64,000 nt of DNA from Congeria kusceri. Lineage: Eukaryota; Mollusca; Bivalvia; Myida; Dreissenidae. A program made the translations under genes and the position numbers. How positions within the stretch are numbered: position 1 is the first letter of the stretch; each line of letters starts with the position of its first letter. The stretch spans positions 8,408,058 through 8,472,057 of the forward strand of contig CM051034.1 of the NCBI GenBank assembly GCA_027627225.1, written 5' to 3'. Below are positions 20,518 to 33,300 of this stretch, in pieces. The notes under the pieces were generated by a model. It was not told the DNA's origin, searched no databases, and was given only the letters and a program-made list of their open reading frames with translations.

Positions 20518-22033
20518 GGGCCCTCAATCAGTTTTGGGGGAAGGGGCCCACCGCCCTCTGGAGGGGGAATTTTGACTGACCGGGGAATATTTTAATATGG
20601 AAGTTTTTACAGATTAACTGATTTAAAAACTAACTCAACCAGAACAAACTCGCTTCTGATTGTCGTTTGGTAAAAATGTCATGTAATCTTTACAGCAACA
20701 GAAAATCTTTTAAATATAACTTATTAATATTTTTTAGCACAAAAAAGCATAGCTCAGAATCTACCGATAACGCTTAAAATTTGGACTAGGCTGCGGTATA
20801 CATATAACATTGCAGCTATACACGCGTCATTTCCACGAGTTTTTCGTGATTTCGCTGGCGTTAATAAATAGTTAGCGCGTTTTTCTAGCCCAGCACGATT
20901 TTATAACGGAGATATGAAACTAATATAATTCAATATGCAACACATATTTTTTTGTAAAAGTAATTTGCAGTCCCGCTTTTTAAATTATTAATTAATTTAA
21001 TGTATTCATTTCGAAGACTGAACATGGAAATGCACTAAAACTCCATTATATCGCGATTCGCGGGGCCATGGATCGCAATCGCAATATAACTTGTCAGGTC
21101 ATTCATGTGCATATGCATGTAAATACAAGCCTATTTTCGCTATCTCAAAAAGTAAATGTAATTAAATCACCTTTTCATTGTTGTTAACATATGTAAAATA
21201 TTCTATTTGTATATAAAAAATATTATATAGTTCCTTGTAATTAATTTTAAATCAGTTATCACAACACATTGAATTGAAATGCGAAACGCCTATCCGAATT
21301 TTACTGTTCACACATCATACACACAAATTTTATTTACATTTAAAATACACATGTACTTCATGAAAAGACTCTGTTCGGCTAGAAAAGCGCGCGAAAATTA
21401 TGCTGACATGTACAACGTCCCGTCATCCGCATGGAAAGCGTGGGTGTATTGATGGCCATATAAAAACTTTGTAGCGCAGAGAACTGTGAGATCTTTACTT
21501 TTGATAAAAGTTTTGTAGCGCATACCAACCAAATTTTTTTATCGCCATCGAGGTGCAGTTAACATTTCTTCTTAAACAAAAAAATACTTTTGCCGTATTG
21601 ATAACATTATTGTCGTTCAGATAGGTCAGTATTGATTTATGACATACAGGTACTGTGTACACCCTCGACGTGGACAGCGTGTAATTCGGCTGCTATATAA
21701 AGCGTTGTGAAAGGACGTTGTCATGGGTGGCACGCGCGTTATAAGCTGATGACGTCAAACTGTTTCACTTTGATGTTGAACGGATCGGTTTATTGTTTAT
21801 CACACATAACATGTGTCAATGAAATATTAGCGATGTAGAGATCTAGACCAACACGGCTATACTAATGATGCGGACGATTATTGGCATCTTAACGAGGTTT
21901 TCTGTTATTTTTTTTGTATTTTTTTGCAGACCTCCAAGGGTGAATTTTTACATTTTTTATGGGAAAAAAACGTACTTTTCAGGTGGGGGAATGGGGCCGA
22001 TATTCGGCGGCAAAAATCGTAGATTGAGGGCCC
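20518..22033. mobile_element. 1.5-kb non-autonomous element with 12-bp TIRs
   Basis: It is bounded by gggccctcaatc (20518-20529) and its perfect inverted copy gattgagggccc (22022-22033). Subterminal G-rich stretches occur on both sides ('ttttgggggaaggggccca' near the left end, 'gggggaatggggccg' near the right end). No transposase frame remains. A related end-like stretch with 'attcggcaccattccccc' occurs at about 34120-34140. I could not define a clean target duplication. Confidence 0.55.
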
Positions 22034-24293
22034 AGAATTGTAAGAGACATATCATTGGTTAATACTATACTCTAGTTAAATAAAGAAGGATTGTGAAAAC
22101 AGAATTTTAAAATTGGTAGTCAATGCCAATAATTATGTTGGCATCCCCACCCCTGCCTCTTTTGAGCAGCACCCTATATCTTCTCTTATACGATATCTTA
22201 CAGCGATTTTTCGGCATAGCTGTTTAACCCAACTTTTGACCTTTTTCAACATCCAATCAAATGTTGTGAAAATTTCCCGCCGGTAGTCCCGAATGAATAA
22301 ATCCTAACATTGCATCAGCTAGTTTAAAACAAATGCCTACCACGGCCTGTAAACAATTGGCTCCATTTCTTTTCGGAGGTAAATGGAATAAATGAGCCAA
22401 TGTGGAAAAATCCAAACATACCTCTTCACTTTGTTTATGTTTTTGACTTATTTTCAGTTCTGAGCTCCCTACTCAGAAGTTGCATTGGTTCAATTTTCAT
22501 TTTCAATTTACATGCCAGTGTTTACAAGCCGTGTAACATGACCTTGGGAAAATCCCCCGTTAATATCGCATATTCAATAGGCAACATTCCATAGAATACA
22601 CTCGCTGACTAACCTGCGCCTATTAATAATATACATGTCAGCAACATTGATCGTTCTAACAAGCATCCAGAGAACGATAGACAATAAGATTAATAACGAA
22701 TGGAGAATTACTTATATGTATTTATAAACTGACCATGCATGTTTATTTTAATAACGGTTGGTAGATCTATTTATGAAGACTTATTTAGAATTGCATTTTC
22801 TCTTATCTATTCCTGTAGAGGCTATTTAATGTATAAATAGATTTTGCATCTTCCTATAACTAGACACGGGCGGAAACTTCGGACATAAGTAATTTAATTA
22901 CATTTAAATTTGGTATTTTTACTTTACGTGCGTTTTGTGAATGCGTTAAAACTATAATAGTTGTACACAAAAACGTTCCAGACATATTTTCCCAAAGGAA
23001 TATAAATATAATTTGCCACTGTTAAATATACATGTAAATTAACGTTTTTGTTATCACAAAATGAAGTCAAATAATACTTTTATTGCGATGAATGTTCCCT
23101 GTCGTGTGTTTTTATTTGGCACACATAGTATAAATGCTTAATCCATAATAAATATGATAAACGCTCATATTCATTCTCGTCATTATTTTCTTGGAAACAA
23201 TGTAACTTATATTAAATTTTGATTTGCCTGACAAATACTGTATACATTATTTAGATTTAAAAAAGCACGGATGAAAAATATGAGACGGTAAGATCAGTTA
23301 ATTGTACGGACATTACATAATTAAGATATCTTAAACATATGGAAAGTTCATAGTTTCCCGGCGCCTGATGATGCTCTGCATCATTGTTTTTTCTTGTGAA
23401 ATACTGATGTTTCTTACCAAATTCTTGTGTAGAGGCTATTCAATCTACAAATAGACATTCTTTTTATATAGACTATGAATAAATGCATTGTATACTAAAA
23501 TAATTTAATATTGAAAAATGCTTCAAATATATATATTTCGTTGTAATGGTGAAATGCATAGTTTTACTTTGTATTGATAAAAATACTGATGTTATGAGCA
23601 GACGAGTCTGACTTATTTGGGTTATTCAAGTAGAACTGATTTAAAACATGGGGCAGTTCATCAGTTCATTGCTTTGACATGAAATGATGATATTCTTTTT
23701 ATTTATTTCAAATATAGAAACATTTCATACTACTTTTTAGGAGTAGCCACATGAAAATATCAGTTAGCTATTTGATGATGAAAATTTACTTATTTATTTT
23801 ATTTTAATAATATCGAAAAATAATAGTAAATGCGTGTAGAATAACGATCTATGAAGATATGAGACTGTTCGTTTTATAAACCAAAGCAACATATGCATCA
23901 GTTTTAAATATTCATGTTGGATTCAATTTAGATTCCTTACAAACATTTATAACATAAGCCAAATATCTTTTTTAAAGATGTTTCTTGTTTTCACTGCTGT
24001 GTGAATGAGTCCGTTACACATCAAAGTGGGGAATTTCTCGACGTGAAAACTTGCAATTGGAAAAAATTTAAGAAAGAAGTTTAATTAATAAACAACGTAA
24101 ACTGATGTTTTATTGAATGAATTTGGTATTTAATGGTTTATCTATACACATACAAGTAAGTTCCTGATTTACAGCTTAGAATCACATTTCCTATGTATTT
24201 AGCATTTAAAGTGTTACTTCTGATTTGGGAATTTTTTTCTTTTAATTGGGGAAAAAAAACCAGTTGGCCTTGGGAATGGTTCCATTGACCGGA
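22034..24293. other. Noncoding DNA with a diverged dispersed repeat
   Basis: There is no gene. About 22620-24010 shares diverged blocks, in the same order and orientation, with about 52060-52830. Examples are 'ggagaatt..atttataaac', 'atttgcctgacaaat' and 'tttaaagatrtttcttgtt'. The block 'tagaggctatt..at..acaaatag' occurs twice here (about 22817 and 23432). The family is not recognised. Confidence 0.4.
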
Positions 24294-24312
24294 CCCTGTT
24301 ATATAAGGAAAA
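24294..24312 (+). promoter_or_regulatory. Possible TATA-type promoter, or a repeat end, before RNF103
   Basis: CCCTGTTATATAAGGAAAA includes TATATAA (24300-24306) about 50 bp before the proposed RNF103 start codon. The same 19 bases lie upstream of the zinc-finger gene at about 61356. This could be a core promoter or the edge of a transposon shared by both loci. Confidence 0.3.
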
Positions 24313-24351
24313 CAATCACTGTCTTACCCCACTTTGATAAATCTTTCAGTA

Positions 24352-24360
24352 ATGCACCTA
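24352..24360 (+). CDS. RNF103: RNF103 tentative start exon (Met-His-Leu)
   Basis: ATG CAC CTA is followed directly by a good donor, gtaagaac, and a 76-nt intron ending at ttttcag (24436). Joining it to the next exon gives M-H-L-L-A-L-L-L-I-Y, one residue shorter than the vertebrate start before the same Leu-rich membrane segment. Reading through without splicing loses the frame. An unseen upstream exon is the alternative. Confidence 0.45.
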
Positions 24361-27300
24361 GTAAGAACAATACTCTTATTTGAACAAGTTTCTTATTTTA
24401 GAGTATGCCATTCAAAAGCTATTGTTTCCTTTTCAGCTAGCGCTTCTCTTGATATACCTGGCAGTGTTGTTTATTCTCACAAGACTTCTGGAGGCCACAT
24501 TATGGTATGATCATGGACCCATCTCTCTCCAGTTCCTGGACCCAATGACCTTGTCTGTGCTCCGTTTGAAGGCAATCTTAGAGCAGAGAGGGGTCAGTTT
24601 CGAAAACCTGGTCGAGAAACATGAGCTCTCAAATCTTGTTGAGGCAACAGGTACTGGACTTGTAACTTAGACATGTAGGATTTCCGGAACTGGGACATGT
24701 TGACTGAAGTGGCTCAGGCTGTTAATACATATTACAACTTACACATGAAAAATCCTTGTGTTTGATCCAGTTTAAACCAACCTTTCATGGTTTATTTGAC
24801 TTGTTTATATGTACGACTGCAGATGGCGGAGCTTGTCAATTTGGCTTTAAATGTTGTTGAAAGAATGTGTATACATGTACATCTTGACCAGAATTGCTGG
24901 CCTGAGTTCTTAAAAAGTCTAAAGAACCATTGGGTACCACTCTATCAAAGTTGTTTTAAAACATTTGTTATAAGTACTGGCTCTTTTTGAAAAGAAAATT
25001 CTGGTATTAAATGGTATTTTGCTGATATTTTATGTATTTTATTTGCTTTTTAGCTCACCTGAGCACAAAGTGCTCATGGTGGGCTTTTGTGATCGCCCGT
25101 CGTCCCTGCGTTAGTGTGTGCGTGCGTCCGTCCATCGTCAAATTTTCATTCAAACAACATCTCCTAAACCACTTGTCAGATTTTCACCAAACTTCACAGG
25201 AATGATCATTGGGTGACCCTCTTTCAAAGTTGTTGAAATTGTTACGGTCCGCCGCATAAGTAGGTCACCAGAGCTAAAAATACATTTGAAAAGTGTAAAC
25301 TTTAAAAATCTTCTTTCATATTCGGTATGTAACATCCTATAGTTGTCCTCTACAAAGATTGTTCAAATTATGCCCCTGGGATCAAATCGGCCACGCCCCG
25401 GGGGGTCACACGGTTTATATAGAATATATAGCAAAATGACTTTAAAAATCTCCTCTGAAACCACCAGGCCCAGAGGTTTCATATTTGGTATGTAACATCT
25501 TATAGTGATCCTCTACAAACGTTGTTCAAATTATGCCCTGGGGTCAAAAATGGCCACGCCGGGGGGCTCACATGGTTTATATATAATATATAGCAAAATT
25601 ACTTTAAAAATCTCATCTGAAACCACAAGGCCCAGAGGTTTCATATTTGGTATGTAACATCCTATCGATTGTTCAAATTATGCCCCTGGGGTCAAAACTG
25701 GCCACGCCCCTGAAGTCACATGGTTTATATAAACCAAATAGCAAAATGTCTTTAAAAATCATCTTCTCTGAAGCCGCAAGGCCCAGAGGTTTCATATTTG
25801 GTATGTAACATCCTATAGTGGTCCTGTACAAATTTTGTTCAACCTATGCCCCTGGGGTTAAAACTGGCCACGCCCCGGGGGTCACATGATTTATTTAGAC
25901 TTAAATAGCAAAATGACTTTTAAAATCTTCTCCTCAGAAACCGCAAGGCCCAGAAGTTTCTAATTTATATGTAACATCATATAGTGGTCCTCTAAAAGAT
26001 TGTTCACATTATGCCCCATGGGTCAAAACTGGCCACGCCCTGGGGGTCACATGGTTTATATAAACTTAAATAGCAAAATGTCTTTTAAAATCTTCTCCTC
26101 TGAAACCGCAAGGCCCAGAGGTTTCTTATTTGGTATGTAACATCCTATAGTGTTCCTCTACAAAGATTGTTCAAATTATGCCCCATGGGTCAAAACTGAC
26201 CACACCCCAGGGGTCACATGGTTTATATAGACTTGAATAGCAAAATGACTTACAAAATCTTCTCTGAAACTGCAAGGCCTATAGGTTACATATTTTGTAT
26301 GTAACATCGTATATTGATCCTCTACAAATATTGTTTAAATTATGCCCCTGGGGTCAAAACTGGTCATGCCCCAGGGTCACTTGGTTAATATAGACTTAAA
26401 CAGCAAAATGACTTTTAAATTTTTCTGCTCTGAAACGGCAAGGCCCACAGCTTTCCTATATTTGGTACATAACATCGCATAGTGGTTGTGGTCCTGTACA
26501 AAAATTGTTAACCAAATTTTTGGAAGAATTCGGTTATTAGATTGGGGTATGTCGTTAGCGGGATGGGGGCGTCAGCTTTTTGTTTCCGCTCTCTAACAGA
26601 TTGAGCTATTGTAATGAAACTTCATACATAGATACCATATATCGAGACTTTGCTTGGGCTTTTATATGGGGTGGGTGGGGTCAACGTCAAGGTCACTGTT
26701 ACTTAAAATAAATTAAATGGTTTCCGCTCAATAACTTGAGAACGCATTGAGATATTTTAATGAAATTTAATACACAGGTACCTTAAATGAAGACCTCGCT
26801 TGGGATTTCATATGGGATGGGTGGGATCAAGGTCAAGGTCACTGTTTCTAAAAATAGAAAAACAATTACTACTCAATAACTTGAGAACGCATTAATATAT
26901 TTTAATGAAACTTAATACATAGATACCTTATATTGAGACCTCCCATGGGATTTCATATGGGGTCAGTGGGGTCAAGGTCAAGGTCACTGTTACTAAACAG
27001 TTTCTGCTCAATAACTTGAGAACGCATTGAGAAATTTTAATGAAACTTAATACACATATACCTTATATAAAGACCTTACTTGAGATTGCATATGTGGTGG
27101 GTGGGGACAAGGTCAAGGTCACTCTTACTAAAAATAGAAAAACGATTACCGCTCAATAACTTCAAGATGTTTTGATATTTTTAAATGAAACTTAATACAT
27201 AGATACCTTATATCGAGACATCCCTTGGGATTGTATATGGGGTGGGTTAGGTCAAGGTCAAGGTCACTGTTACTAAAAATAGCAAACGGTTTCCGCTCAA

Positions 27301-30300
27301 TAACTTCAGAACCCATTGAGGTATTTTAAACAAACTTAATACATAGATATCTTATATTGAGACCTCGCTTGGCATTGCATATGGGGTGGGTGGGGTCAAG
27401 GTCACCGTTACAAATAGACAAAACAGTTTCCGCTCAATAGCTTGAGAGCACATTGAGATATTTTAATGAAACATCATATGTACATTACTTATATCTAGAC
27501 CTCGCTTGGAATTGCATATGGTGTGGGTGGGGTCAAGGTCACCATTAATAAAAACTGTGTTTTTGTGCTTACTAATGCATTTCTTACGAAAAATTTGGTT
27601 TTCGGGGAATTTCCACGTTTCTTGTTCAAATTATGCCCCTGGGGTAAAATCTGCCCACACCCAGAGGGGTCACATGGTTTATATAGACTTAAATAGCAAA
27701 ATGACTTGAAAAATCTTTACCCAAGGCCCAGAGGTTTGTTCAAGATTGTTCAAATTATGCCCCTTGGATATAAATAAGCCACGCCTCGGGGATGCAAATT
27801 CCAATTGGGTTACAAGGTCTCAGGTGAGCGTCCTAGGGCCCTACTGGGCCCTCTTGTTTTAAGAACAATTTGTGGATATTTTGTATTGTTTGTGTAAAAT
27901 GTATTGATGGTTTGTACGTGTACAGTTGAACCGTACAGTGATGACATTGCAGGTGCGGTGAGGGAGGAAGAGTTGGATATGACAGTGGCCAGCGCAGGTG
28001 ACGATACTCCCATCACCAACTACACCAGTGACCTCGACTTCTATGAACAAGTATAGCAAAACTTTGTGGATAAGCATTTAAAAAGAAATTCAGCAAAATG
28101 CATTAAGCCATTCAAAAAATGTCTTAACATAGAACAGCTTCTCATATTCTAAAACAACGTTCCTTTACAGTAAAAGTGTACACAAAACAGCGTTCCTTTA
28201 CAGTAAAAGTGTACACAAAACAGCGTTCCTTTACAGTAAAAGTGTACACAAAAAGGTGTGCATGTTTATTGTGTTATCCTTTATGCAATTAAGGTTGCCG
28301 AAAAGTAAGAAGCAAATGCCATCTGTATGGAGCTATCACTCCATTTGGTGTTTGAAGCTTATATAGAGCTGTTTATTTATTTTCATATTTTTATGCCCCC
28401 GAAGGAGGGCATATAGTAGTCGCACCGTCCGTCTGTGGGTGGGGGCATGCGTGGGTGGGTGAGTGGGTGCGTGCGTGGGTTGGTGGGTTTGCGTGCATGG
28501 GTGGGTGGGTTTTCCGTCTGTCCAGATTTTTTTCCGCTCTGCAACTTTTTAATGCCTGGATGGAGTTTTAATATAACTTCCGATTATTATTCCCCATAAC
28601 TATACGATGTGTTGCGTACAACTCCCATGCTCGTCGGTCAAAGGTCAAGGTCACAATTCGAGGTCAAAGGTCTTGCATTTTTGTTTCCGCTCCATAACTT
28701 CTGAACGCCTGGATGGATTTTAATATATTTATTATTCCACATGACCAGACGATGTGTCGCATGCAACTCCCATACTCGTCGGTCAAAGGTCCAGGTCACA
28801 ATTCAAGGTCAAAGGTCATGAATTTTCGTTTCCACTCCATAACTTCTAAATGCCAAGATGGATTTAAATATAACTTCAGATTATTATTCCGCATGACCAG
28901 ACGATATGACACATACAACTCCCATGCTCGTCGGTCTAAGGTCAAGGTTACAATTAAAGGTCAAACGTCATGAATTTGTGTTTCCGCTCTGTAACTTCTA
29001 AAGGCCTGGAAGGATTTTAATATAACTTCAGATTATTATTCCCCATGACCAGACTGTTGTGTTCATCTCCCATGATGATCGGTTAAAGGTCAAGGTCACA
29101 ACTCAAGGTCAAAGGTCAATATTTTTGTTTGCACTTCATAACTTCTAAACGTCTGGAGGGATTTAAATGTAACTTCAGATTATTATTGTCTATGACCAGA
29201 CAATGTGTCGCATACAACTCCCATGCTCGTCTGTCAAAGGTCAAGGTCAAAGGTCAAGAATTTCTGTTTCTCCACCATAACTTCTAAACGTTTGGAAGAA
29301 TTCAGATTATTATTTCCCATGACCAGGCGATGTGTTGTGTACAACTCTCATGGTCCTCAGTCAAAGATCAAGGTCACAATTAAGGTCAAATGTCAAAGAA
29401 TTTTCTTTCTGCTCTATAACTTCCAAAAGCCTTGAAGGATTTTAATATTACTTAAGATTATTTTCAGCTCACCTGAGCACCTACCTAGTATAGGGGAGCT
29501 CTCCGGCGTCGTCCGGCGTCTGTATGCCGTCAACAATTAGGACCGTTATCGCGATAAAGACTACATATTTTATTCAATCTTGACTTAACTTGCACAGTTT
29601 GTGTATGACCATAAAATCTTGCATGGGATTGCTATTGGGTCAGATCACACCAGTAACACTAGAGTTATTGCCCCTTTTCCATGCAGTTAAAGTGCAAAAA
29701 TGCCCTTTTCCAATGTATAGACTTTATTTTAAATCCAATTTTAACCAAACTTTCACAGTTTGTGTATGACCATCAGATCTCAGCAGACGCCAAACATGGG
29801 CCGGATTGTGCAATTTCATAAGCACAGGTTGAAGTCGCGTAGTCTTAAGATATATTAATGAGGGGTGTAAATCGACCTTAATGAAAAAATTATTGATTTT
29901 CAGATGTTTAGTCATTTCGATAGAACATGCACTGATAACGTTGGCGAAAACTGTTTATTAATGCCTTAAAAAGTTATGATGTGTCAAATGATGTCACCTG
30001 CAAACCGTTTGAGAAGTTTTGACGTTGAAAAAATAACACGTGCTTTTGCTTCAGTGAAAAACACCCGTAGCACGACGATTTTATGCAGAAACAATATTAG
30101 TATTATTATTATTAGGGTAACAGAGCTTCTTCAGATAGTCTTTTATCTAGAAGAGCAGGCGCGTGGCGATTTATTAGTTGGTTACAGACTAATATGCCAA
30201 CATGCGCCATCATAATCAACAGATTAGCGGTCACGTGGCGCTCTTAATTACCCTTTAGGCCTACACTGATTGGCGGACATTAACACCTTGTCAACAACTT

Positions 30301-33300
30301 ATTTCCTATGTTGCCTACAGTGGACGGATAATATCTTAAGATGTACTGTATATGGGAAATTTACTCCCGAAAATGACACGTAGGCAGTGGGACGTCTTGA
30401 AGTGCGTTTGTGTAATTCTTGGGTGTTTGTCATAAAATGCATTTTAAGCCAGAGACAACTTAAATAAAAAAAGCAAAATTCTTAAATTGATAAAATTCAT
30501 TAAGTTAGTGGCTGTTTCATGTATATGTATTTGAACATCAAATTGTTTTAACATGGTAATTTTTTTCTTAGCTGTTTTGTAAAAAGAATTCATTGGCTTT
30601 CAAATAGAAAATTTTGTCTGAAATTTACACTGAATTGTAACTTAAGTAAGATTTCCTTTAGGAGCTTTGTTAATACACATGGGTCATAATCCAGAATAAT
30701 CTTATTTGTATCCTGAACTTCATCCTGCATTTCATTTAGCTTTCATTCGACGTGAACTGTACATTGCGCTTAGGATAAAATTGTATTAGATATTACCATA
30801 ATTATAGACAATTGTTTGTAAATGGATTAACAATTGTATAGGTAGCTTTATACGTAAAACACATAGATTTTTTTTTTTTTAAAAGAGAATTTGTTAAAAT
30901 AAATGCATTTTTTTCTGGAATATAACAAATCTTTTATTTTCAGGTATTTCAATCATAAGACATTTTTCGTAGCAATAATCCTTTTAAGCATCTTTGCACG
31001 TTGTTGTCTGCCTTTGAATTAAAACACAAGTCTTAAAATTGTAATTCCAGATACATTTGTAAATCTTTTGAAAGAAATGTATACATATTTAATCGATGAA
31101 TTGGCTTGTCGCAATATGCATCAAGTACAACAAATACGTGTCTGTGTATGCCTTTGTTGTAATATGACCTGTCTATGTCTGTGTTTGCACATTAGTGTTT
31201 GTTTTTATGCACCCACTTTAGAGGGGGGGGGGCATATAGATTTGCCCTTGTCCGTCCGTACGTCAATTTGTTGTGTCGCACATAACTCTAAAAGTATAAC
31301 TGCTAGAGTGATGAAACTTTATAAGCATATTCATCTGCATCGGGGCTTGTGCACCTGGATATTTTGGTGCATTTTTTTTTATATCAGCGGAGTTGCGGCC
31401 CTTGTTTAGCAAACATGATATTTTTGGACTTGTGTCGCGCGTAATTCAAAAAGTATTGCTGCTAGATGAAACTTTACAAACATATTAATCAGCATGTGAA
31501 CTTGTGCACCTGGGTATTTTGGTGCAGTTTTTCTGATATCAGCAGAGTTTTGTGACAACCAACGGAATGTGGGGGCATCCGTGGCCTACGGACACATGTC
31601 TAGTTGAATTGAAAACCTGGAAGAATAAAATGATTCTGAAGACAAATAGTGTACAAATTATAAATACAAAACCATTTATATATAAAAAACAAAATTATAA
31701 ACCATTTGTACTCGTAAATGTCTTTGTCTGTCTTTGATTGAAAACAAATGTAATTTAATTGATATTGCTAATGAATCTAATACAAATAATGCATTTAAAC
31801 ACATCAAAATTTACTTAATAGTGTCTAGGCATGTCTTTGTCGCAATATGTTGTGTCTTTGCATGTCTTTGTCTGTCTTTGCATATCTTTTGCAGTGTTTC
31901 GTAGGACCCCAGGGATTATCCTAGTGGGCAACATGGGCGAAATCGTCGCCCTATGGTGTCTGACTTTGCCCTGTGATCTGATCAAAGCGAAATCAAAATT
32001 GCCGAAAATTTCCAATACTAATGCTTATTCCTCTACTCTTATGCCCACTACTGTCATGGTTTATCTGATTGTGGAGATAACGATGCTACAATTATCCATA
32101 ATCAATCTGTAGACAGCGTGAGAAAGTTTGTTACACATCACTGACCTGGCATTGTGTTAATCAATCAACCAATCGGCTAAGGTTATTCCAATTGCAGTTC
32201 CCGACTTCGCTTACTTGCTTTCAAAGTAAATCTGTTATTAGCTAAGGCTGTCGGGAACCAAGAAAACGAGTGCACACTGGGCGATATGATCAGCCGGTTT
32301 ACACTAGAATTTACAGTAATTCAGAGTTATTATTACCGTTTTACGTACTGTCAAGGAACTTATATTCAGGCTATGAATATTTGCTGTGTGCTTAATTGCG
32401 ATGTTTGACCTTAGAACTGACAATTAATTTAAAATTAAAACAAAAAGATACACTGATCAATTATTTTCCATTTCCACAATTAACACAATCGTAACAAACA
32501 CCGCGTGTGAAAAGTAACCGGTAATCCAATTCCCATTTTGTAGTAAATGACGTCATCCAAACAAAAGCATTAAACAACACCCGACAACATTACAACGTTA
32601 TTTCATTCTCCTATGGTTTCTTTGTTCTGGAGCCGACTAACGGCTGGTAAATTATGTTGCACGATTTCCACGTGCAGCTTGCTGACAACCAAGTGGTGTA
32701 CAATACCGGTACTTGTCTACCTGAGCGATGTATAACATGAAGCGTTATTAGGAGAAATATCAAGGGCGTTAATAATTTACATTGTAACATTTACTCTTTA
32801 TATCATAACATTATTTTAAAGGAAACCAGTGACTGCCTTATGAAGTGTTAGTATCAATTGTCATAAACATAAACATGAGTACTTGTTTTTTTGAAAATAC
32901 TGTTTCTAATGCCAATAAAACTTATTAAGCTATTTTGTGTTTCTCTTTCATTACTACAGGTTGTAGTCTTTGTATTTAATTAATTATACATAATTCAATT
33001 GATTGATTGGCTAAATAGCTGCTTTACACGCCAGTGTCAGTTAGCGATAAACTTCTCCCTGAATTCGGCAAAAGGAGAAGTCACTTCTCCCTAAATTTTG
33101 GGCTAGGATGATCCCTGGACCCTATAGCACAGGCATCGCAATTACCGCTTGGCAACTACTTCTCCAAAACTGTTTGTGAAAAAGACATAAAAATCTGCTG
33201 TTCCTGCATTTTCCAGAATTGTCACTGACTTAATGAAAAAGGGTCAGGTAAGAATATCGAGAAAAATGATTTGAGAACCATTAGCAAAAAAACTGCACAT

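Noticed and set aside
24787..24990. 67-codon plus-strand frame after the RNF103 N-terminal exon
   Set aside because: It lies in the intron, has no similarity to RNF103 at that position, and its composition is that of noncoding DNA.
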